A stretch of DNA of 64,000 nt from JALTDM01 sp964421355 (lineage in GTDB: Bacteria > Bacteroidota > Bacteroidia > Bacteroidales > JALTDM01), in contig CAYQWX010000003.1 in NCBI GenBank assembly GCA_964421355.1, positions 1 to 64,000 on the forward strand, in the 5' to 3' direction. Below are positions 7,529 to 16,188 of the stretch, one piece after another. Position 1 is the stretch's first letter. Each line of letters begins with the position of its first letter. Both the position numbers and the translations under genes were made by a program. Below the pieces are notes generated by a model, which saw nothing but the letters and a program-made list of their open reading frames with translations, did not search any database and had not been told where the DNA came from.

Positions 7529-8368
7529 ATGGAAAGTAACAAGTTAAAATTTTTAATACAACTTTTAGATGACCAAAACAAAGAAGTTTACACTATTGTC
7601 CGTAATGAATTATTAAGAATGGGAGAACAATCTCTCCCTAAATTAAAAGAAGAATGGCTTAAATTACCTAAAAATAACTTACTATCAGATCGTTTATATG
7701 ATATAATAATAAACATCAATGTAAATACTTATAAATATAAATTTCGTGAATGGGTAGAACAAGAAGAACCCGATTTATTTTTAGGGTTATTCTATCTTAA
7801 CAAAATATATCATAGTGAAATAAATTTTGACACATTAAAGCAACAACTAAATCAAATATTAGACAACATTGCATTAACATCCAGAAATAATTATACAATA
7901 TTAGAAAAAATAAATATTATAAATCATTTTTTATTTAAGGAGATGGACTATAAGGTGCAGACAGAAATTACCGAACATAATCATTTCTTTGATACTGCAT
8001 TTTTAGGAAAATTGTTAAATCCTATTACATCGTTACTGCTTTATTATCAAATATGTAATTATTTTGGCATAAGTATAAAACCTATAATAGCAGGAAAAGC
8101 ATTTTTGCTTGCAACAATAAAACCTTCTGCAAAAACAAAAGAAATAATAGAAAAAAAAGATTTATCGTTTTTCATATTACCACCAGGAAAAGGAACCATA
8201 ATAAATAAAGATTTCAGAATAAAAAATAAAGATTTGAATAATAACATATACGATATAATAAAACATTGGATATCACAGACTATACTACTACTAAAAGAGC
8301 GAGAAGAAGATATTTATTACAAAACCTACCAATCCCTTCTTAAAAACTTAATAAACGAAAAGGCATAA
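7529..8368 (+). CDS. SirB1-like (transglutaminase-like core) protein, degenerate
   Basis: A 279-residue soluble protein. Residues 1-100 are helical, like the N-terminal half of SirB1/YchA proteins. The segment INIINHFLFKEMDY followed by LLNPITSLLLYYQICNYFG corresponds in position to the SirB1 pattern N-x-F-F-F-x-E-x-x-F ... G-I-P-I-T-L-S-x-L-Y, but the Gly-Ile-Pro is replaced by Leu-Asn-Pro and the following Gly-His-Phe is replaced by AGKAFLLA, so the His is absent. It is therefore probably not catalytic. The C-terminal part is lysine-rich. It is coupled to the upstream nucleoside phosphorylase gene with a 3-bp gap. The family assignment is by remembered pattern and is moderately sure; the function is unknown. 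Confidence 0.55.
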   Translation: MESNKLKFLIQLLDDQNKEVYTIVRNELLRMGEQSLPKLKEEWLKLPKNNLLSDRLYDIIININVNTYKYKFREWVEQEEPDLFLGLFYLNKIYHSEINFDTLKQQLNQILDNIALTSRNNYTILEKINIINHFLFKEMDYKVQTEITEHNHFFDTAFLGKLLNPITSLLLYYQICNYFGISIKPIIAGKAFLLATIKPSAKTKEIIEKKDLSFFILPPGKGTIINKDFRIKNKDLNNNIYDIIKHWISQTILLLKEREEDIYYKTYQSLLKNLINEKA

Positions 8369-8385
8369 TAAATAAAATAAGTATC

Positions 8386-9369
8386 TTATATATTATTTTC
8401 TGCTTCTTGCAATACCTTATCTATTATTTTCTCAACAGCAATATTTTCAGCTTCTGCTTTATAATTTCTTATTATCCTATGTCGCAATACCGAGTAAGCA
8501 ACAGCTTTTACATCATCAATATCAGGTGAATATTTACCCAAAAGAGCAGCATGAACTTTGGCTCCTATTATTAAATATTGCGAAGCTCTGGGACCTGCTC
8601 CCCAAGTAATGAACTCATTTACAAAACTTATTGAAGTAGGTAAATTGGGTCTTGTATTCATTACTGTTTGCACTGCATATTTTACCACATTATCATTTAC
8701 AGGCATTTTTCGTATTAAACTATGAAAGAATAATATCTCTTCTGCCGTAAGAACTTGATTTAATTCCACTTCCCTTGAAGAAGTAGTTTGCTTAACAATC
8801 TCAACTTCTTCCTCATAAGAAGGGTAATCAACAACTATATTAAACATAAAACGGTCTAATTGAGCTTCCGGCAATGGATATGTGCCTTCTTGTTCAATTG
8901 GATTTTGTGTGGCTAATACAAAAAACGGACGTCCAAGTTCATATCTTTTTCCTGCTGCGGTTACTGCTCTTTCTTGCATTGCTTCCAACAAAGCCGATTG
9001 AGTTTTAGGAGGTGTTCTATTTATTTCGTCTGCCAAAATGAAGTTGGCAAACACAGGTCCTTTTACAAATTTAAAATTACGCTGTGCATCAAGAATTTCC
9101 GTACCAATAATATCCGAAGGCATAAGGTCAGGAGTAAATTGTATGCGACTATATTTAAGTCCCAACAATTTTGCCATAGTAGTTACAAGTAAGGTTTTTG
9201 CCAATCCCGGTACACCAATTAATAAAGTATGACCATCTCCCAAAATAGCGATAATCATATTTTTAATTACCTCGTCTTGTCCTACTATAACTTTTGATAA
9301 TTCTTTTTTTAAAGTATTATATTTTTGACTTAAAGCATCTACAGCCTCTACATCGTTTTTATAATTCAT
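8386..9369 (-). CDS. MoxR-family AAA ATPase
   Basis: A 327-residue MoxR-type AAA+ ATPase. Walker A is GVPGLAKT, the MoxR signature FTPDLMPSDIIGTEIL follows, Walker B is FILADEINRTPPKTQSALLE, and sensor 1 is FVLATQNPIEQEGTYPLPEA. The C-terminal lid domain is present (GASPRA-like GAGPRASQYLI and DIDDVKAVAYSVLRHR). Such ATPases act as chaperones or assembly factors, often with DUF58 and von Willebrand A proteins. I take the ATG at 9369, which overlaps the stop of the upstream gene as TAATG, rather than a TTG seven codons earlier. It is the last gene of the parvulin operon, and no DUF58 or vWA partner follows. Confidence 0.92.
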   Translation of the reverse strand: MNYKNDVEAVDALSQKYNTLKKELSKVIVGQDEVIKNMIIAILGDGHTLLIGVPGLAKTLLVTTMAKLLGLKYSRIQFTPDLMPSDIIGTEILDAQRNFKFVKGPVFANFILADEINRTPPKTQSALLEAMQERAVTAAGKRYELGRPFFVLATQNPIEQEGTYPLPEAQLDRFMFNIVVDYPSYEEEVEIVKQTTSSREVELNQVLTAEEILFFHSLIRKMPVNDNVVKYAVQTVMNTRPNLPTSISFVNEFITWGAGPRASQYLIIGAKVHAALLGKYSPDIDDVKAVAYSVLRHRIIRNYKAEAENIAVEKIIDKVLQEAENNI

Positions 9370-10742
9370 TATTTTTTTTCTTTTAACCAATTATAATTAA
9401 AGTTACAATCTTTGTACTTATCATCTATTCTTATATATGTATGTTCCAATTCCTTTTTCACCCAATTATCCAAAGTTTTCTGTTTTTTGTGATTTAAACA
9501 CAAATCGTGAATGAATTTATAATCATCCTTCAAATTTGCTCTATGTGGAGGTATTTTTTTTACAAGCATTATTATTTTTAAAGACTTTTCTCCTGTTTGA
9601 GGATCTATTGTAAGAAATGGAGAAGAAATATCTCCTTGTTTCATTTTTTGTAATAAATCTCTGGTAGTTTTGTCGGCAACTTCATTTAATGTAAAACGAC
9701 TTGAGCCCGTTTTAGAATTTATTGCCACTCCCCCATTATATTTTGTAGTTTTATCACTTGAAAATTTTTCTGCCGCTTGTTCAAAAGAAAGCGAGTCCTT
9801 TAATATCAAATTGCGTACACTATCCAAAAAAGTTTTTGCAATCATCAGTTGTTTATCACTTATTTCAGGTTTCAATAATATATGTTCTACCCTTATTCTA
9901 TTACCATCTTTATCTTCAAGTTTTATAATATGAAAACCATATTTTGTTTCTACTATACGGGAGATGTCTCCTTTGTTTTTTAATGCAAATGCTACTTGTG
10001 CAAACTCCGGAACAAGGTCGTTTTTCCCGACCCAACCTAAATCTCCACCATTTTTAGCAGATGCCAAATCATCGGAATACAGCCTTGCCATCGCTTCAAA
10101 ACTTCCACCATTTAGTATTTTTTGCCTTATATCTTCAAGTTTTTTCCTTATACGCCACTTTTCCCTCTCGTCAATTTCAGGTTTTTTTACTATTTGAGCA
10201 TATTCATATTGAGTATCGAACAAAGGCAGACTATCCTTTGGTAAATCTTTATAACATTTCTTTACTTCTTCGGGAGTAATTGTTACATCTTTAGTTATTT
10301 CATTTTGTTCTTTTTCTATGAGCATCTGATCTCTCAACAAATTTTTCATATCTGCTTTTATCTCCAATATGGTCTTTCCGAAATAGTCTTCTAATTTTTG
10401 TTGAGAGCCTATTTGTTGTATAAAATAATCTATACGACGGTTAAGATTTGTTTCCACCTCACTTTCAGACACATCAAGACTATCAACCTTTGCCCTATTA
10501 AGTAATAATTTTTGAAACAAAAAATCTTCCAATATGGTACATTTAGCTTTATGAGTATCTTTTATATCTTTTTGTCCCGAAAGTTTAAGTTGATAATATT
10601 GATTTTCTATGTCCGATTTCAAAACAATTTCATCTCCAACTACGGCTACTACACCATCAATTACATTATCCTGTGCAAGTAAAGATAATGAACCCGAACT
10701 AAGTAAAATAAGTAATAGTATTTTATTTATTGTCTTCAACAT
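9369..10742 (-). CDS. surA: SurA-like peptidylprolyl isomerase (two parvulin domains)
   Basis: A 457-residue periplasmic protein with a signal peptide ending near SLLAQ. Residues about 25-160 are the SurA N-terminal chaperone region (IDGVVAVVGDEIVLKSDIENQ). Two PpiC/parvulin domains follow, the first around 170-280 with YSDDLASAKNGGDLGWVGKN and KYGFHIIKL, the second around 285-400 with EHILLKPEIS and KFSSDKTTKYNGGVA. The domain order matches SurA, a chaperone for outer-membrane beta-barrels. The start overlaps the upstream lipoprotein gene by 20 bp and its stop overlaps moxR. It is the third chaperone gene in the operon. The second parvulin domain is more divergent. Confidence 0.92.
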   Translation of the reverse strand: MLKTINKILLLILLSSGSLSLLAQDNVIDGVVAVVGDEIVLKSDIENQYYQLKLSGQKDIKDTHKAKCTILEDFLFQKLLLNRAKVDSLDVSESEVETNLNRRIDYFIQQIGSQQKLEDYFGKTILEIKADMKNLLRDQMLIEKEQNEITKDVTITPEEVKKCYKDLPKDSLPLFDTQYEYAQIVKKPEIDEREKWRIRKKLEDIRQKILNGGSFEAMARLYSDDLASAKNGGDLGWVGKNDLVPEFAQVAFALKNKGDISRIVETKYGFHIIKLEDKDGNRIRVEHILLKPEISDKQLMIAKTFLDSVRNLILKDSLSFEQAAEKFSSDKTTKYNGGVAINSKTGSSRFTLNEVADKTTRDLLQKMKQGDISSPFLTIDPQTGEKSLKIIMLVKKIPPHRANLKDDYKFIHDLCLNHKKQKTLDNWVKKELEHTYIRIDDKYKDCNFNYNWLKEKK

Positions 10743-11589
10743 ACATTCTATTTATATAATTGTTTTTATCATTAATTACATCTTCAAAAGCATTGTTACT
10801 AAGCTGATAGAATAGCTTTTCTTTTCTTTTATGAATAATTATCTTTTTCAAATCTTTTTTTATTACACTAAAAGGAATGGTATCACCCGGTAATAAACAA
10901 TCCGAAATATATAGAATTCCATCTTTAAGTGAATCATAAGGTAATGTATGAATATATAAATGTCTTTTTTTCAAATCCTTAGTTCCAATATTATAAATAT
11001 TGGATACTTTTTCAAAATCAATCCAATTATCTCCAAAATCGGTAAAATAAAATTTGTTTTCTTTACATAATTTTGTTATTTCATCATAGTTTTTTTCTGC
11101 ATTTCTCATTAAATCTCTTAATTTATAATAAGTATAAGCCCTTTTTGGAACTTTTATTTCTATGCCTTTGACAATAGGTGTTTTCAACAAATAGTCAAAA
11201 TCGCAAGTGTTATAAAAAGAAGCCAACTCAGTATCAGACACTACTGTATCAAGTTTTTGCTTAATATATAATTGCTTATACTTATTAACATACAAATCAG
11301 TTTTATAGTCTTCCACTAATTTTTCTATAGCCGCTTTATCCAAATCATTTAGATATTTTTCTGCTTCTTGTCTTAATTTCTGATTGATTACCCAATTCTT
11401 GATATATGATTTTATAAAATATATGCTATCTTTCCCATTTATACCATTTTCTAACAAAATTTCTTTCAATTCACGTTTTGTCAATACATTATCCCCAACT
11501 TTAGCTAATATATCCTTTTTTTGCACATTGTTGGAATTACACCCCAATAACCCCATTAAAAACAATAAAACAATAAATAAGTTTTTCAT
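10723..11589 (-). CDS. Lipoprotein related to the SurA N-terminal domain, no visible parvulin domain
   Basis: A 288-residue lipoprotein (lipobox LLGC at residues 14-17). The mature N-terminus DILAKVGDNVLTKRELKEIL is the typical beginning of SurA/PrsA chaperones. The rest is predicted mostly helical and contains no G-G-D-L-G-W parvulin signature and no H-I-I-K block, unlike both neighbours. It is thus likely a membrane-anchored chaperone module without isomerase activity. It lies between two parvulin genes, overlapping the upstream stop as TAATG and the downstream start by 20 bp, so translation of the three is probably coupled. The role in outer-membrane protein folding is inferred from context and fold. 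Confidence 0.75.
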   Translation of the reverse strand: MKNLFIVLLFLMGLLGCNSNNVQKKDILAKVGDNVLTKRELKEILLENGINGKDSIYFIKSYIKNWVINQKLRQEAEKYLNDLDKAAIEKLVEDYKTDLYVNKYKQLYIKQKLDTVVSDTELASFYNTCDFDYLLKTPIVKGIEIKVPKRAYTYYKLRDLMRNAEKNYDEITKLCKENKFYFTDFGDNWIDFEKVSNIYNIGTKDLKKRHLYIHTLPYDSLKDGILYISDCLLPGDTIPFSVIKKDLKKIIIHKRKEKLFYQLSNNAFEDVINDKNNYINRMYVEDNK

Positions 11590-13583
11590 TACTTAATTTC
11601 CTTTTTTATTTCATTTAACACATCTTGCTTAACTTCCAATTTATGTTTCTTACTCAACTTCTTCAACCATTGCTGTTCTAAATATGTTTGATAATCTGAC
11701 ACTACTATACCTTTTATTTCTTTCAATGGTTTAGGAGATGGTGCTACTTCTTTTGCAATATACACTATAACAGAATCACCTTTTAGTATCCAGTAAGGGT
11801 ATTTCCCTTTGGCTTGAGATACTGCATCATCTACTTCTTTGTTTTTATTTTTTTCATACAGTCCTGACCATTCTATTTTTACATTATCCCCTCCAATTTT
11901 ATCAACTATTTCATCAGGGGTATAATCAAGTTTCTGTTGTTTCTTCAATATTTTTATTAATTTCTTTAATGATTTTTTATTAGTTGCTGTAAATTTAGTT
12001 GCATCATATCTAATAGGATACAAATATTTTTGTTTATTAGACTCATAATATTTTTTCAATCCCACCGTATCTTTTACTGCCTTTTTCCATACCATATCAT
12101 CCATTATATCAAACAGCAATATTCCATCATAATATTCATCTAAAATATACTTATATTCAGGATACTTGTATGGCAATTTGGTTATTTCATAATTACGGAT
12201 AAAATCGTCAACAAAGTTGTTAAAATCTCTATTTATTAAATATTTAACAGGCATTAATTTTATTTTACTATTGGGTTTTGGTTTCCTTTTAGAATATTTT
12301 TTCAATAAATAGTCTGCAAATTCTTGCTGACTATAAGATTTGCCATCAAGAGTAAACAAGGTTTTATTTAGTTTTTTCAATTTATCTTTATTAATTTTAC
12401 CAAATACAATGGAATCGGTTATATTTCTATAAAAATCTGCTAAAGCTTTTTTGTTATAAGAAAAGTTATATTCTTTTTTTAATTTATTTATAAATGATTT
12501 TTTTACAAGATTATATCTATCATTTCTTTTAAGTTGTACCAAAAGTTCGGGTTTCATTTCTTCATAAGACTTGATAGGCTTTATATTCATAAGTTTCAAT
12601 ATATGGTAGCCCACAGGAGTACGAACAGGTTTTGATATATCTCCTATATTCTTAAGGGAAAAAGCAGCATTTTCAAAAGGTTCAACCATATCTCCTGTGC
12701 CAAACCAATCTAACAAGCCTCCACGATAAGCACTACCTCTATCATCAGAAAGTTTTTTTGCTAATTCTGCAAAATCAGCACCATGTTGTAAAAGATTATA
12801 TATGGAATCTATTTTAGCTTTTGCCGCCTTTTTCTCTTTATCTGTACTATATAAATTAAGAGCTACAAGTATATGCGCTACCTGCACCTTACCTTTATTA
12901 GGTCTTTCTCCTGTTTTCTTTATTATGTGATATGCAACTCTTGTCCTAAAAGGGTGGGATATTTTCCCCTGCGGAGTATTATATGCCACAGTTTCAAATT
13001 CATAAGGATACCTAAACACATTAAACCACCCCATATCTCCTCCTTTGTTTGCAGAATATTTATGTTCGGAAAACTTTTTGGCAACTTCTGCAAAATCTTT
13101 TCCGTTTTTTAATTCTTTATAAGCTTTCATTATTTTTCTATATGCTTTTAATGTATCGGAAGGAGTTGGATTTTTGGGCAACATAACCATTATCTGACTT
13201 ACCCTCACATCTTTTTTCATTCTTTCGTAAGCTTCTTTCAACAAAGCTTCAAGTTTAGCAGAATCTATAAGATAAGGAGCAACTAATTGCTTCTTATAAA
13301 CGGAAAATTCTCTCTTAAAAGATTTCGTAGTATCGTAACCAAGAGATTTTGCTTCTTCAACTTTTAAGCAGAAATTCTCATATAACTTAAGATAATCATC
13401 TATACTATTATCTTGCCCCAAAGAATTATTTTTCTTATAAAGACGTATAAAAGCATTTTTTGTAATAGTATCTTTACCATCAATAATGATAAAAGGCTTG
13501 TCTCCAATTTTCTTTGCAGTTTGAGCAAAACTTGTGATAGTCAATAATAACATTATACCCCAAAATACTTTATATCTTTTCAT
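11589..13583 (-). CDS. Periplasmic peptidylprolyl isomerase with two parvulin domains
   Basis: A 664-residue protein with a signal peptide (LLLTITSFAQ). Residues about 120-220 and 228-330 are two parvulin domains. The first has VRVSQIMVML, KKFSEHKYSANKGGDMGW and VAYHIIKK; the second has VQVAHILVAL, LSDDRGSAYRGGLLDWFG and VGYHILKL. The 330-residue C-terminal part is Lys- and Tyr-rich, without a family I recognise. It is the first gene of the four-gene operon ending in moxR, with a -7 element 44 bp upstream. It probably assists folding of exported or outer-membrane proteins. It is longer than ordinary PrsA or SurA because of the C-terminal extension. Confidence 0.9.
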   Translation of the reverse strand: MKRYKVFWGIMLLLTITSFAQTAKKIGDKPFIIIDGKDTITKNAFIRLYKKNNSLGQDNSIDDYLKLYENFCLKVEEAKSLGYDTTKSFKREFSVYKKQLVAPYLIDSAKLEALLKEAYERMKKDVRVSQIMVMLPKNPTPSDTLKAYRKIMKAYKELKNGKDFAEVAKKFSEHKYSANKGGDMGWFNVFRYPYEFETVAYNTPQGKISHPFRTRVAYHIIKKTGERPNKGKVQVAHILVALNLYSTDKEKKAAKAKIDSIYNLLQHGADFAELAKKLSDDRGSAYRGGLLDWFGTGDMVEPFENAAFSLKNIGDISKPVRTPVGYHILKLMNIKPIKSYEEMKPELLVQLKRNDRYNLVKKSFINKLKKEYNFSYNKKALADFYRNITDSIVFGKINKDKLKKLNKTLFTLDGKSYSQQEFADYLLKKYSKRKPKPNSKIKLMPVKYLINRDFNNFVDDFIRNYEITKLPYKYPEYKYILDEYYDGILLFDIMDDMVWKKAVKDTVGLKKYYESNKQKYLYPIRYDATKFTATNKKSLKKLIKILKKQQKLDYTPDEIVDKIGGDNVKIEWSGLYEKNKNKEVDDAVSQAKGKYPYWILKGDSVIVYIAKEVAPSPKPLKEIKGIVVSDYQTYLEQQWLKKLSKKHKLEVKQDVLNEIKKEIK

Positions 13584-13626
13584 AACTTTATAATATTTTT
13601 AAAATTCATTGCTATTTATTGCCTTG

Positions 13627-13634
13627 CAAATTTA
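13627..13634 (-). promoter_or_regulatory. -7 promoter element of the parvulin operon
   Basis: TAAATTTG on the minus strand (CAAATTTA on plus), 43 bp before the start at 13583. Exact TAnnTTTG match. Confidence 0.5.
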
Positions 13635-13738
13635 CACTCATATTTTGTTTTTGAAGTAAAAATATGAGATTTTACCATAAAACTTTTTTATACCTAAAAT
13701 ATTGTTTATACAATAAAAATGTTTTTCCAAAAATTTAT

Positions 13739-14803
13739 TTATTCTATTATTCCTCCACCAACAACATCATCATGCTCATAAAATACAGCACTTTGTCCTG
13801 GAGTAATAGCTCTAACAGGAACATCAAATATTACTTTAATCTTATCTTCACCAAGCATAAAAAGTTTGGAAGTATAACCTTTACTCCGATAACGTATTTT
13901 TGTAAACACCTCCATTCCATCACTTATCATTTCATACTTTTGAAAATTTATTTTTCCCACAATCATCTCCTTGGAATAAAGGTCTTTTTCCTCTCCTAAA
14001 TAAACTATATTTTGCTTAGCATCTATACTAACTACATACACAGGCTTACCTAAAGCAATATTTAATCCTCGGCGCTGGCCTATTGTAAAGTTGAAAAATC
14101 CATTATGTTCTCCCACTTTTTCTCCTGTTTGCACCCAAATAAAATCGCCTTTACCAATATTATCATAAATATTCGGAATTTTTTTTAACAAAAATTCACG
14201 ATAGTCTTTCCCCGCTAAAAAACATATTTCTTGACTTTCTTTTTGCTTAGATAGCGACACAAAACCCTCTTTTTCAGCTTTTTTCTTAATTTCTGTTTTA
14301 GTAATGCTTCCAAGTGGAAACAAGGTTTTTGATAGTTGCTTTTGAGACAATCGCCATAAAAAATATGATTGATCCTTAAACTTATCTTTAGCTTGCTTTA
14401 CAAAAAAACGTCCCTTTTCATTTCCTATTATAGCATAATGTCCGGTAGCATAATAGTCAAAGTTTTCATCAAAAGCTTTCCAAAGCATTCCCCATTTTAT
14501 CTTTGGATTACACATCACACAAGGATTAGGAGTATAACCTGTAATATATTCTTCTACAAAATAATTTACAACTTCTCTCTCAAAATCCTTTCTTACATCT
14601 ACTATTTTTAATGGTATATTATATTTTTCTGCTAAAAATTTAGTTTTTTCTATTTCTCTATCATTTATTAAACCTCCGTCTTCAATAAAATTCCACAACT
14701 TCATTGTTATTCCCGCAACTTCATATCCTTCATTTATAAGCATAACTGCTGCCATAGAGCTATCAATCCCACCACTCATTGCTAAAAGAACTTTCTTTTT
14801 CAT
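13739..14803 (-). CDS. mnmA: tRNA-specific 2-thiouridylase MnmA
   Basis: A 354-residue enzyme that thiolates uridine-34 of Lys, Glu and Gln tRNAs. The PP-loop SGGIDSS lies at residues 10-16. The two catalytic cysteines are Cys98 (in NPCVMCNPKIKWG) and Cys194 (in ESQEICFLAGKDYR). The C-terminal PRC-like and beta-barrel domains include FFNFTIGQRRGLNIALGKP and the closing VRAITPGQSAVFYEHDDVVG. All landmarks of MnmA are present and the length is normal. The start overlaps the LOG gene by 4 bp (ATGA), so it is the last gene of the cmk operon. The sulfur would come from a cysteine desulfurase; a SufS-type enzyme lies at 41 kb, but a functional link is not shown. Confidence 0.95.
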   Translation of the reverse strand: MKKKVLLAMSGGIDSSMAAVMLINEGYEVAGITMKLWNFIEDGGLINDREIEKTKFLAEKYNIPLKIVDVRKDFEREVVNYFVEEYITGYTPNPCVMCNPKIKWGMLWKAFDENFDYYATGHYAIIGNEKGRFFVKQAKDKFKDQSYFLWRLSQKQLSKTLFPLGSITKTEIKKKAEKEGFVSLSKQKESQEICFLAGKDYREFLLKKIPNIYDNIGKGDFIWVQTGEKVGEHNGFFNFTIGQRRGLNIALGKPVYVVSIDAKQNIVYLGEEKDLYSKEMIVGKINFQKYEMISDGMEVFTKIRYRSKGYTSKLFMLGEDKIKVIFDVPVRAITPGQSAVFYEHDDVVGGGIIE

Positions 14804-15339
14804 AAAAATACTTTTTTTAATTCTTCAACATTCCTTGCCACTTCATAAAACTTCTCATCACTTGTAGCAAATCTTTCTTTATATATAAATTCAAATTGTT
14901 TCAATAAATCATCATAAAAATTCACTTCATCAAAAATTACCACTTTTTTGTCTATTTGACCTATTTGATTTAAAGTTATCACTTCCAATAATTCATCCAA
15001 AGTACCAAAACCTCCCGGTAACACTACAAAAGCATCACCCAGGGATATAAGCTTTTCTTTGCGTTCATGCATAGTAGCCGTAATGATAATTGAACTGCTG
15101 CACTCCGAAGCCAAACCTCTATTTACAAAAAACTGTGGAATAATTCCCGTAACAGGCAACCCTGCAGCAAATATCCTTTCTGCAACAACCTTCATAAGTC
15201 CAACATTTGCACCACCAAAGACTAATCCCATATTTTTTTCTATCATAAATTCAGCCAAATCCAATGCATTATTCACATATTTTTCGTCAAGTTCAGTACT
15301 TGAAGCACAAAATACCGCAATGTTTTTAATTTGTTTCAT
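14800..15339 (-). CDS. LOG family protein (nucleoside-5'-monophosphate phosphoribohydrolase-like)
   Basis: A 179-residue Rossmann-fold protein of the LOG/TIGR00730 group. It shows FGGANVGLMKVVA (residues 41-53), MHERK (90-94) and the hallmark PGGFGTLDE (108-116), with the Arg and Glu required for AMP-type phosphoribohydrolysis. Family members release base from N6-modified or plain nucleoside monophosphates; in bacteria the physiological substrate is often unknown. It overlaps cmk by 14 bp upstream and mnmA by 4 bp downstream. Its neighbour cmk also acts on nucleotides, which suits a nucleotide-housekeeping role. The length is normal for the short LOG type. Confidence 0.92.
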   Translation of the reverse strand: MKQIKNIAVFCASSTELDEKYVNNALDLAEFMIEKNMGLVFGGANVGLMKVVAERIFAAGLPVTGIIPQFFVNRGLASECSSSIIITATMHERKEKLISLGDAFVVLPGGFGTLDELLEVITLNQIGQIDKKVVIFDEVNFYDDLLKQFEFIYKERFATSDEKFYEVARNVEELKKVFL

Positions 15340-16051
15340 CTACTCCTATTTTCTTAATTATATGTTCTATTGCTATCCGTAACTGTTCTTCTCTCGTTAA
15401 ACTGGAATTATCAATTACTATTGCATCATTCGTCTTAATAAGGGGAGATATTGATCTTGTTGTATCCTGCAAATCTCTATTTTTAAGATTTTTTAGCACC
15501 TCTTCATAAGAAACTTTTTCTCCTTTATCCAACAGTTCCAGATAACGCCTTTTTGCCCTTATTTCAGGAGATGCTGTTACAAAAAATTTCACTTCTGCAT
15601 CAGGAAAAACCACACTACCAATATCTCTTCCATCCATAACTATCCCTTTTTGCTTTCCTATCTGCCTTTGCATGTTTACCAAAAATTCTCTTATAAAAGG
15701 CACCTTGCTTACCAATGAGGTTAATCTTGAAATAGTAAGAGTTCGTATTTCATTTTCAACATCATTACCATTAAGGAAAATATGATTTTTTCCATTTATA
15801 TTTTTAAAATCAAGATGAATATGAGATAAAATATTTTTTAATCCTTCTGCTTCTACTTTTTTACCATTTTTATCAATAAAGTTATTTTTCAAAGCAAACC
15901 AAGTAATAGCACGATACATTGCACCAGTATCTATATACTTATATTTCAGCATATTAGCCAAATCCTTTGCTAATGTACTTTTACCTGAGGAGGAATAACC
16001 GTCAACTGCTATTATTATATCTTTTTTCAATTTTATTTTTTTATTATCCAT
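15326..16051 (-). CDS. cmk: Cytidylate kinase
   Basis: A 241-residue (d)CMP kinase. The P-loop GYSSSGKS lies at residues 18-25. YIDTGAMYRAITW and the later IVMDGRDIGSVVFPDAEVKFFVTA (shown in part: MDGRDIGSVVFPDA) are Cmk-specific substrate blocks, and RAKRRYLELLDKGE forms the lid. It phosphorylates CMP and dCMP for DNA, RNA and CDP-lipid synthesis. It is the first gene of an overlapping trio with the LOG gene and mnmA, transcribed from a -7 element about 20 bp upstream. In many Bacteroidota cmk is next to ispH, which is not the case here. Confidence 0.95.
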   Translation of the reverse strand: MDNKKIKLKKDIIIAVDGYSSSGKSTLAKDLANMLKYKYIDTGAMYRAITWFALKNNFIDKNGKKVEAEGLKNILSHIHLDFKNINGKNHIFLNGNDVENEIRTLTISRLTSLVSKVPFIREFLVNMQRQIGKQKGIVMDGRDIGSVVFPDAEVKFFVTASPEIRAKRRYLELLDKGEKVSYEEVLKNLKNRDLQDTTRSISPLIKTNDAIVIDNSSLTREEQLRIAIEHIIKKIGVDETN

Positions 16052-16069
16052 ACTTTAAAAATTAAAACA

Positions 16070-16077
16070 CAAAATTA
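16070..16077 (-). promoter_or_regulatory. -7 promoter element of the cmk operon
   Basis: TAATTTTG on the minus strand (CAAAATTA on plus), 18 bp before the cmk start. It is one of a divergent pair with 16151-16158. Confidence 0.5.
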
Positions 16078-16150
16078 ACTCTTTTACATAAAAAACTTAT
16101 TAAATAAATATTTTCAATCAAATTTCCTGCATAACAAACAACTTTATACT

Positions 16151-16158
16151 TATATTTG
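16151..16158 (+). promoter_or_regulatory. -7 promoter element of the large beta-propeller gene
   Basis: TATATTTG, an exact TAnnTTTG match, 30 bp before the ATG at 16189. Confidence 0.5.
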
Positions 16159-16188
16159 TAGTCTTATAAGTCAAGTAATTAAATAATT

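Noticed and set aside
13664..13999. 111-residue plus-strand frame near the end of mnmA
   Set aside because: It is mostly antisense to the mnmA C-terminus, is Tyr/Phe/Asn-rich and has no recognisable start context.
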